From an uncultured Kangiella sp. (GTDB lineage: Bacteria; Pseudomonadota; Gammaproteobacteria; Enterobacterales; DSM-103792): a stretch of 14,326 nucleotides of DNA. Below are positions 7,797 through 14,326 of this stretch, in pieces. Under the pieces are notes generated by a model. That model saw nothing but the letters and a program-made list of their open reading frames with translations. It was not told the origin of the DNA and ran no database searches. Position 1 is the stretch's first letter. Every line of letters begins with the position of its first letter. The DNA is taken from positions 1 to 14,326 of the forward strand of contig CAMLNB010000081.1 of NCBI GenBank assembly GCA_946481205.1, read 5' to 3'. The position numbers were made by a program, and so were the translations under genes.

Positions 7797-10700
7797 TCAA
7801 AAAGTTTCCTTGCCGGACTCGGCCAGCAATTTCCGCAGCGGCTTTTCGCCAACCAGCAGAAATGCCACCGGCGTCACCAGCGTGTCGAGCAACGTCGAGC
7901 TGATCAGCCCGCCGAAAATCACCACGGCGACCGGATGCAGGATTTCTTTGCCCGGCTCGCCGGCCGACAGCACCAATGGAATCAGCGCGAATGCGGCGGT
8001 CAGTGCCGTCATCAACACCGGTGTCAGCCGTTCGAGCGAGCCACGGATAATCATCTGCTGACCAAACTGTTCGCCTTCATGCGCGCACAGGTTCAGGTAG
8101 TGGCTGATTTTCAGAATGCCGTTACGGGCGCTGATGCCGGCCAACGTGATGAAACCGATCAAGCTGGCGACCGACAACGGCTGGTCGGCCAAGTACAACG
8201 CAAACACGCTGCCGACCAAGGCCAGTGGAATGTTCGCCATGATCAGCAAGGTCAGCGTGGTAGAGCGGTAGCGGCTGTACAGCACCAGAAAAATCAGCGC
8301 CAGTGACACCAGTGACAGCAGCGCAATCAGTTGTTGCGCCTGTTCCTGGGCCTGGAACTGCCCTTCGAGCGCTGTGCTGTAGCCGTTCGGCATCGGATAG
8401 CTGTCGAGCACGGCACGGATATCGGCCACCACGTCCGACAGCGCGCGGCCATCGGTGTTGGCCGACAGCACGATGCGTCGCCGCGATTGTTCGCGACCGA
8501 TTTGATTCGGGCCATCGGTTTCACGAATGCTGGCGACTTCGGTCAGCGGCACATGGCCTTTCGGTGTCGCGATAAGCAATTGCGACAAGCCGTCGGCGTT
8601 GCGGTAGCTGTCATCGACGCGCACCACCAAATCGTAGCGGCGATTGCCATCGACCAGCTGGCTGATGTGTTCGCCGCCAACGAGTTGCTCCAGCGAGCGC
8701 AGCACCTGTGCCGGCGTCACGCCGAGCGCAGCAGCGCGGGCGTAATCGAGCTGTACCTGCAATTGCGGCACGCGCACCTGTTTCTCGACGCTCAAATCAA
8801 CCACGCCAGACACTTGGCTCAGCCGTTCGCGCAGGCCCTCAGCCAGGCCACGCAAACTGTCGAGATCGTCGCCGAAAATCTTGATGGCAATCTCGGCGCG
8901 GACGCCCGACAACAGGTGATCGAGCCGGTGTGAAATCGGCTGGCCGATGCTGATGCTGGCCGGCAGCTGATTCAGGCGCGCACGCAGATCGGCAATGATT
9001 TGCTCGCGGCTGCGGTCGCTGTCCTGCAGATCGACATCGAGTTCGCCGTAGTGCACGCCCTCAGCGTGTTCATCCATTTCGGCACGACCGGTGCGGCGAC
9101 CGACGCTGAGCACTTCCGGCACCTGCAGTACGAGTTTTTCCGCCAGCGTGCCAACCCGGTTTGACTCTTCCAGCGACACGCCGGGTTTCATCAGCAGGTT
9201 GATGGTCAGCGTGCCTTCATTGAACGGTGGCAAAAAGCTGCGCGCCAGAAACGGCACCAACGCCATCGCCAGCAGCACCAGCACAAAGGCGCTCAACAGC
9301 ACCGGTTTGGGGTGGGCGAAACTCCAGCGCAGCAAGGCTTCATCGCGCGCCTTCAACCAGCGCACCAAGCGGCTGTCGTGCTGTTCGCTGCCGATCGGTT
9401 GGCCAGCGCTGCCTTTGCTGCGGGCAGCCACTTTCGGCAGCAGCCATGAAGACAGTACCGGCGTTACCGTCATCGATACCAACAAGCTGGCTAACACCGA
9501 GACGATATAGGCAATGCCCAGCGGAATGAACAGCCGGCCCTCGATACCAGGCAGCGCAAACAAGGGCACGAACACCAGCACGACAATGGCGGTGGCATAC
9601 ACAATGCCGGAGCGGACTTCAATCGAGGCGTCGCGAACGACACTCAGCACGCTGTCACTACCACGCTGCCGCAGCCGGCGCAGAATGTTTTCAACGTCGA
9701 CCACGGCGTCATCGACCAGCTCACCGACCGCGATCGCAATGCCGCCGAGGGTCATCGTGTTGATGGTCAAGCCGAGCCAGCTGAACACCACCAGCGTCAC
9801 GGCAATCGACAAGGGAATGGCGGTCAATGAGATCAAGGTCGTGCGGGCGCTCATCAGAAACGCCACCAGCACCACCAATACCATCAGTGCACCGTCACGC
9901 AGCGCTTCTTGAACGTTGCTGACCGAGGCCTCGATGAATGTCGCTTGCCGGAATAGCACTTCGACGGGTTTGACGCCTTCCGGTCGGCTTTGATTGAAGC
10001 GCGTCAATTCGGCTTCGACGGCGCGGTTCAAGGTCAGCGTATCGGCGCCTGGTTGTTTCTGCACCGACATGATGACCGCGGGTTCCGCCATGTAACTGGC
10101 ATCACCACGTTTGGGGCGCGCCGCCAGGCTGACTTCAGCGACCTGCATCAGCAGAACCGGATGGGCATCGCGGTGCGCAACGACGAGCCGGCGCAAATCC
10201 TCCAGCGAGGTATTTCTGCCCTGATGGCGGATCAGGTATTCGCGACCGGCCTGATCGAGAAAACCGCCGCTGGTGTTCTGACCAAAATCCTGCAACGCGT
10301 CGGACAGTTCGGCCAGCGAAATGCCGAGCGCACTGAGCCGCTGCGGATCCGGGGTTACGCGAAACTCGCGCACCTCACCACCAATCGGAATTACCTGGGC
10401 GACGCCGGGCAATGCCAACAGTCGTGGCCGCAAATCGTACTCGGCCAGCTCGCGCAGCTGCATCGGATCGACGCCGTCGGCACTGAGCGCGATCAGCAGA
10501 ATCTCGCCCATGATCGACGAGATCGGTCCGAGCTGCGGACCAACGCCGCTCGGCAATTGTTCGCGCGCGCTTTGCAGCTTCTCGGCGACCAATTGCCGGT
10601 TGCGATAGATCTCGGTACCCCAATCGAACTCGACATAGATTACCGACAAGCCAATGCCGGAAACTGACCGCACTCGGGTGACCCCGGGCATGCCATTGAG

Positions 10701-10916
10701 CGCCGACTCGAGCGGAAAACTGACGAACTGCTCGACTTCTTCCGGCGCCATGCCCGGCGCTTCGGTCATCACCGTGACGGTCGGTCGGTTCAGGTCCGGA
10801 AAGACATCGACCGGCAAACGCTGCAGCGAAACAAAGCCGCCGATCAGCAGCAGCAGGGCCAGCACCAGCACGAACGGTCGCTGGCGCAGGCTGAGGGCAA
10901 CAATTTGGTTGAACAT
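7797..10916 (-). CDS. Heavy-metal RND efflux permease (CusA/CzcA family)
   Basis: This is the inner-membrane proton-driven pump of a tripartite metal efflux system. At 1039 residues it has the full HME-RND layout: TM1 at about 14-32, a first periplasmic loop (FPDLNRPTVTVMTEAPGM early), TM2-6 at about 341-495, TM7 at about 538-556, a second loop, and TM8-12 at about 863-1021. The TM4 signature is VGELVDDAVVDVEN (397-410) with the acidic pair D402/D403. CzcA types carry DFG..VDGA..VEN and CusA types AIGAMVDAAIVMIEN, so neither applies. By memory it is nearest to the HME5 class, tentatively linked to nickel. The second loop has RTGRAEMDEHAEGVH (608-622) with two His. The ATG follows GGAGG by 5 bases, and the adaptor ends 11 bases upstream. 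Confidence 0.95.
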   Translation of the reverse strand: MFNQIVALSLRQRPFVLVLALLLLIGGFVSLQRLPVDVFPDLNRPTVTVMTEAPGMAPEEVEQFVSFPLESALNGMPGVTRVRSVSGIGLSVIYVEFDWGTEIYRNRQLVAEKLQSAREQLPSGVGPQLGPISSIMGEILLIALSADGVDPMQLRELAEYDLRPRLLALPGVAQVIPIGGEVREFRVTPDPQRLSALGISLAELSDALQDFGQNTSGGFLDQAGREYLIRHQGRNTSLEDLRRLVVAHRDAHPVLLMQVAEVSLAARPKRGDASYMAEPAVIMSVQKQPGADTLTLNRAVEAELTRFNQSRPEGVKPVEVLFRQATFIEASVSNVQEALRDGALMVLVVLVAFLMSARTTLISLTAIPLSIAVTLVVFSWLGLTINTMTLGGIAIAVGELVDDAVVDVENILRRLRQRGSDSVLSVVRDASIEVRSGIVYATAIVVLVFVPLFALPGIEGRLFIPLGIAYIVSVLASLLVSMTVTPVLSSWLLPKVAARSKGSAGQPIGSEQHDSRLVRWLKARDEALLRWSFAHPKPVLLSAFVLVLLAMALVPFLARSFLPPFNEGTLTINLLMKPGVSLEESNRVGTLAEKLVLQVPEVLSVGRRTGRAEMDEHAEGVHYGELDVDLQDSDRSREQIIADLRARLNQLPASISIGQPISHRLDHLLSGVRAEIAIKIFGDDLDSLRGLAEGLRERLSQVSGVVDLSVEKQVRVPQLQVQLDYARAAALGVTPAQVLRSLEQLVGGEHISQLVDGNRRYDLVVRVDDSYRNADGLSQLLIATPKGHVPLTEVASIRETDGPNQIGREQSRRRIVLSANTDGRALSDVVADIRAVLDSYPMPNGYSTALEGQFQAQEQAQQLIALLSLVSLALIFLVLYSRYRSTTLTLLIMANIPLALVGSVFALYLADQPLSVASLIGFITLAGISARNGILKISHYLNLCAHEGEQFGQQMIIRGSLERLTPVLMTALTAAFALIPLVLSAGEPGKEILHPVAVVIFGGLISSTLLDTLVTPVAFLLVGEKPLRKLLAESGKETF

Positions 10917-10927
10917 GTGCGCCTCCG

Positions 10928-12619
10928 TCAGCGAATTTGCTGCAGCAGCGAGGCGCCGCTGATGACCACGCGATCACCGTCATCAAGACCGGCACTGATC
11001 AGCGCGCGATTGTCCGGCAACGGTTCGCTTGTCACAGCAACCAGCTTGAACTGCTCCGGCGCAATTTTGATCAATACGGTGGGCCGACCATCATCGCCGC
11101 GCAGCAGCGCCGACTGCGGCACCGAGGCGCCGCGCTGCTTGTCGCTGCTTTGCGCCAGCACGGTGCCAATGGCGCCGGTGGCGAGTTCGCGGGCATTGCC
11201 AACCACCTGGAACTGCACCGGCACGGCTTGGTCGCGCAGCTTGCGGCCGACACCGAGCAGCTTCAGCGGATATTGCTTGCCGTTGTGGACAAACACCGCT
11301 TGCTGCACCGAGCGCAGATAGCGATCGTCATAGGCCGCAGCTTCAACGGCGAGCGCGTCATTGCTGATGATTTCAAACACGGTGCTGCCGGCATCGATCT
11401 GCGCGCCGGCGATCACCGCCGCTTCGCTGATCACGCCGCTGATGGGTGCCCGTAGCGGCAGCTTGGCATGCAGGGAATCGTTCAGTGCCGCGCGCTGGGC
11501 GCGCAGGCCAGCGACTTCGACTTCTGCCTGATCGAGTTCGCGCCGCGGCACGCTATCGCGAATGCTGCTGAGCCGGTCCAAGCGTTTCTCCGCCGCATTC
11601 AGCGAGGCTTCGACCCGGGCCAATTCACCGGTCATGGTTGCCCGGGCACTCTGATCCAGAATCGGTTCCAGTAGCGCCAGGATATCGCCAGCTTTGACGG
11701 TGCTGCCTAGCGTCGGCAGACGTTTGCCGGCTGGCAGTACGCGCCCGGTTTGCGTTGCCTGCACCAGGCCACTGCCATTGGGGTCGGCGATCACTTGACC
11801 GTTCAAACGCAGACTCATGGCGTGTTCGCCGATCGCGACCCGTTCGGTGCGCACATTGAGCAGACGCTGTGCCGATTTTGGGACAAACAGGCTGCCATCA
11901 GGCAGGCGCCGCGGCACATCGCCATCGATCACTGTGGTGGCTTCTGCGGCTTCATCATGGCTATGACCGTCGCTGTGATCACCACCGGCTTGAGCGGTCG
12001 GTGCGATCAGCGCCGCTAGCAACAGAGCGGGGGCCAGTAGCACGACAACGACATGGCGCTGACGCCGGCCGTAGAGCCAGAAAGCCGCCGCCAAAACGGG
12101 CAGCACCAGCAAGGACCATAACCAGTTGCGGACATCGCTGTGCGCGGGCGCTTCGTGTTCAGGCACCAGCAATTCACCGGCCAGCAGATCGGCGCCAGTG
12201 TCGGTGATCACCGTCAACACCAGAGCATGGCTGCCATGCGCCAGGGGCGCGGCCAATTCCGTCTGATACTGGCCGTCGCCGATGCGGGTGAGAGCGAGCA
12301 TCTGTTCGCCAAGTTGCAGCTGCAGCTCGGCGTTCAGCGGTGCATTGCTGTCGCTGACATCCAGCCACAGGGTCAGGCTTTGTTCCGTGGCGACCAGCAC
12401 CGCTTCGGCAAATTCACCTTGCAGCGTGGCGCGTGGTACGCCTGCCGTTGGTGTTACCGCCGCTGCGGTTTCGTCACCGTGATCTTCGCCGCCATGGGCG
12501 AAGGCGGTGGGCGTCAGCAATGTGCCGCTGATCAACATCAGCAAGGCAAGGTAGGGGCGCAGCAGAAGCGCGGTTTTCATGATGACGATACTCGGCGAAA
12601 TGATGGACGATGCGCTCAT
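10928..12619 (-). CDS. RND efflux periplasmic adaptor with extra N-terminal module
   Basis: This is the membrane-fusion (HlyD/CusB-like) subunit joining pump to outer-membrane channel. At 563 residues it is longer than usual. A signal-like segment at 14-41 leads to a His/Asp-rich HGGEDHGDE and a beta domain at about 65-152. Next come two hydrophobic spans (166-183, 189-210) and a second His-rich stretch, GGDHSDGHSHDE (212-223). Only from about 240 does the ordinary adaptor begin: a lipoyl half-motif around 288-318, a coiled-coil hairpin at about 328-384, the second lipoyl half APISGVISEAAVIAGAQIDAG at 391-411, then beta-barrel and membrane-proximal domains. It looks like an adaptor fused behind a separate secreted module. 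The ATG overlaps the upstream stop (ATGA) and has AAGGGG 7 bases before it; ATG at 12580 is an alternative. Confidence 0.92.
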   Translation of the reverse strand: MSASSIISPSIVIMKTALLLRPYLALLMLISGTLLTPTAFAHGGEDHGDETAAAVTPTAGVPRATLQGEFAEAVLVATEQSLTLWLDVSDSNAPLNAELQLQLGEQMLALTRIGDGQYQTELAAPLAHGSHALVLTVITDTGADLLAGELLVPEHEAPAHSDVRNWLWSLLVLPVLAAAFWLYGRRQRHVVVVLLAPALLLAALIAPTAQAGGDHSDGHSHDEAAEATTVIDGDVPRRLPDGSLFVPKSAQRLLNVRTERVAIGEHAMSLRLNGQVIADPNGSGLVQATQTGRVLPAGKRLPTLGSTVKAGDILALLEPILDQSARATMTGELARVEASLNAAEKRLDRLSSIRDSVPRRELDQAEVEVAGLRAQRAALNDSLHAKLPLRAPISGVISEAAVIAGAQIDAGSTVFEIISNDALAVEAAAYDDRYLRSVQQAVFVHNGKQYPLKLLGVGRKLRDQAVPVQFQVVGNARELATGAIGTVLAQSSDKQRGASVPQSALLRGDDGRPTVLIKIAPEQFKLVAVTSEPLPDNRALISAGLDDGDRVVISGASLLQQIR

Positions 12620-13824
12620 GGCAATACCCCTTCAGCCAATATCAGCCGGGCGAGTGCATCGCGCTGTTGTTGTTGCTGCTGCGACAGGTTTTCGTGGCTG
12701 TCAAACAGCCGCTGTTGTTGGCGCAGCAATTCGCTGAGTGCAAGTTCACCGGCTGCGAAAGCGGCCTGTGCGAACTGCCAGCTTTGCTCGGTCAATTGCA
12801 GCTGTTGTGCTGCCAACTCGCGTTGTTGACGGGCGCGGGCATAGTGCCGGCGAGCTTGCTGCTGTTCCTGCAGCAATTGCTGGCGCAGCTGCTGCGCTTC
12901 GGCTTCGGCGCTGAGCCGTTCGGCTTCGGCAGTGGCGGCGGCCTGGTTGCGGCTCGAGCCGCTGAAAAGGGGCACGCTGAGGCGGATGCCGGCGCTGTCG
13001 ACGCGCTCATCGAGCAGCGGATCTTCCTCGCGTTTCATCAGCAAGCTCACTTCGGCGTCGCCGGTATGGCGGCGCTCCAGTTGCGCGCGCGCGGCGGCAG
13101 CCTGTGCTTTCGCCAGTGCTTGCTGTAATTGCGGATGTTGCTCGGCGGGTGCCGCCGCAGGCAGCAGCGCGGCCTCAATGAGATCGGTGAAAGCTGGCAC
13201 GTTACCGACTCGCAATTGCCAGGCCAGTCGGGCTTCTTCCGCCGCTTGTTCAGCGCTGAGCACCGTGGCATCGGCGCTCAGCGTTTCGCTGTCTGCCAAA
13301 AGCTGATCGGCGCGCGCCAGTTCGCCGGCGCGGACTTTCTGGCCGACGTTTTCGGCCAAGGCCTGTGCGACCTGCAAACGTTGCTGGCTCAGGGTCAGGG
13401 CGTCTTCGCGATAACGGCGCTCGCTGTCGATGCGCAGCAATTCGGCGGCCAGACTCAGACGCAACCACCGCGCTTCGGCGGTGAGGGCGTGGCGCGCCGC
13501 ATCCGCCTGCTGTTGGCGATCGCTGCGGTTGGTCGCGAACGGTAGCGACAATTCAAATTCGGTTTCGCGACCGGCGCCATCACGCTCATCCAGCCGCGAC
13601 AGTGCGACGGTGGGCGCGCCGGCGAGAAAGCCATAGGCCTGGTCTTGGCTGGCTTCTGCCGCGTCGGCACGGGCCTGCAAAGCCTGGGCAGCGGGATGGC
13701 GCAGCCAGTAGGCGTCGAGCGCCTGTTCCAGCATCTGGTCGGCGGCGGCCGGCCGGGTCAACAACGCCAACAACAGCAGTGCTGACGCTCGCCCACAACC
13801 GGGCAAAAAAGGAAACGAATGCAT
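12616..13824 (-). CDS. Outer-membrane factor of the RND system (TolC/CzcC-like)
   Basis: This is the outer-membrane channel subunit. The 402-residue protein has a signal peptide of about 27 residues (SALLLLALLTRPAAA) and then the repeated long-helix layout of outer-membrane efflux proteins. Examples are the opening QALDAYWLRHPAAQALQARA, the amphipathic strand segment GRETEFELSLPF, and the second-half SAGIRLSVPLFSGSSRNQAA. Helices near the C-terminus are very Gln-rich (six Gln in a row near the end). It is shorter than many members (420-470 residues), mainly in loops as far as I can judge. There is no lipobox at a sensible place. The ATG at 13824 has GAGG 5 bases upstream and gives a clean signal peptide; the TTG at 13851 is less likely. 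Its stop overlaps the adaptor start by four bases. Confidence 0.92.
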   Translation of the reverse strand: MHSFPFLPGCGRASALLLLALLTRPAAADQMLEQALDAYWLRHPAAQALQARADAAEASQDQAYGFLAGAPTVALSRLDERDGAGRETEFELSLPFATNRSDRQQQADAARHALTAEARWLRLSLAAELLRIDSERRYREDALTLSQQRLQVAQALAENVGQKVRAGELARADQLLADSETLSADATVLSAEQAAEEARLAWQLRVGNVPAFTDLIEAALLPAAAPAEQHPQLQQALAKAQAAAARAQLERRHTGDAEVSLLMKREEDPLLDERVDSAGIRLSVPLFSGSSRNQAAATAEAERLSAEAEAQQLRQQLLQEQQQARRHYARARQQRELAAQQLQLTEQSWQFAQAAFAAGELALSELLRQQQRLFDSHENLSQQQQQQRDALARLILAEGVLP

Positions 13825-13913
13825 GACAGCCTCGTCAGTGAATCTGGACAATGCATGCGGTCGATAGCGCCTGAATGACAGGCAGCCATGACGACGGCAC
13901 GCGCGGCACCGGA

Positions 13914-14326
13914 TTACAGCGAGGAGGTTCGGGGGGGACGATTCAGATCGTGCGAGAAGCCGGCGCGTTGATCGCCGGTATTACTGAGCTGCAGGCCGCT
14001 GATTTGCGGCGGGTTCTGCGACAGCACGCTGATCACCAGCAGGGCCGAGCAATGTTCTTCGCACTGACCGCAGTGTTGGCAGTTGTCGGCGTCGTTGGTC
14101 TCTTGGGATTCGGCCTGAGCGAACGCTGTTTGCGCAAGGTCGGTCTGCGCAAGGTCGGCTAGCCCTGAATTGCCGTGCTCGGCATTGGCTGCTATGCCCG
14201 CCGCATGATGCGGCTCGTGTTCGTGATGGCCGCCATGGTGATCGGCCGCCGCCGGGGCATGCTGGCTGTGATCGCCAACCACGGCTGTCATGCCGGCCGC
14301 CGCCGGGCTGGCGCAGGCCAGCGCAT
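13914..14326 (-). CDS. His/Cys-rich secreted protein (partial, cut at window edge)
   Basis: The frame is open to the right edge, and the edge residues (ALACASPAAAG before MTAVVGDHSQ) read like the end of a signal peptide, so the true start probably lies outside. About 137 residues are visible. A His-rich stretch (DHHGGHHEHEPHH) is followed by a low-complexity DLAQTDLAQT repeat and a Cys/His cluster, CQHCGQCEEHC. The last residues contain DLNRPPRTSSL. His-rich start, Cys cluster and an RPP ending recall small secreted proteins (DUF2946-like) near copper and heavy-metal operons, but the match is from memory. It precedes the outer-membrane factor by 89 bases and is probably the first or an early gene of the operon. 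If not DUF2946-like, it is still plausibly a periplasmic metal binder. Confidence 0.7.
   Translation of the reverse strand, partial: ALACASPAAAGMTAVVGDHSQHAPAAADHHGGHHEHEPHHAAGIAANAEHGNSGLADLAQTDLAQTAFAQAESQETNDADNCQHCGQCEEHCSALLVISVLSQNPPQISGLQLSNTGDQRAGFSHDLNRPPRTSSL
14131..14160. repeat. 15-bp tandem duplication inside the His/Cys-rich gene
   Basis: The unit TGCGCAAGGTCGGTC occurs at 14131-14145 and again at 14146-14160 with its last two bases swapped. Since 15 is a multiple of three, the frame is kept and the protein gains a second DLAQT copy. A degenerate third copy may lie at about 14116-14130. Confidence 0.8.

Noticed and set aside
13825..13851. TTG start nine codons upstream for the outer-membrane factor
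   Set aside because: The ATG at 13824 follows GAGG by 5 bases and begins a clean signal peptide, which the extension would spoil.

Overview
The window is a gammaproteobacterial chromosome segment, judged by eye to be GC-rich, in which every gene I accept lies on the minus strand. The main taxonomic clue is an Escherichia-style threonine operon: a bifunctional aspartokinase/homoserine dehydrogenase, a GHMP homoserine kinase and an E. coli-type threonine synthase. It sits behind a Thr-rich leader peptide and an attenuator. I cannot name the genus.

In transcription order (right to left) the first block is a heavy-metal RND efflux operon, about 13914-6786. It opens with a His/Cys-rich secreted protein cut by the window edge. 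Next come a TolC/CzcC-like outer-membrane factor, a periplasmic adaptor with an extra N-terminal module, and a 1039-residue HME-type RND permease. It closes with a small secreted protein with a His-rich tail and a secreted NTF2/SnoaL-like protein. Gaps are short (a 4-base overlap, then 11, 65 and 37 bases, plus 89 bases at the front), so one transcript is likely. The permease, adaptor and outer-membrane factor would form the envelope-spanning pump, and the His-rich proteins probably bind or deliver metal in the periplasm. The permease signature GELVDDAVVDVEN is neither the classical CzcA nor the classical CusA form, so the metal is open. A perfect 14-bp hairpin follows the last gene.

The second block is thrLABC (6682-1677). 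The leader peptide thrL, 25 codons with 8 Thr, was found by reading the leader. It is followed by a terminator with a T run and by a competing antiterminator pairing. thrA starts at an internal ATG with a strong ribosome binding site, thrA and thrB overlap by one base, thrC follows 37 bases later, and a good intrinsic terminator closes the operon at about 1570-1602.

The third block is a single gene for a 382-residue helical, probably cytoplasmic protein of unknown function (1417-269). Beyond it, bases 1 to about 235 form a non-coding, hairpin-rich element that resembles dispersed intergenic repeats of gammaproteobacteria.

The most distinctive material is the accessory content of the metal operon, the thr attenuator, and the structured repeat at the left edge.
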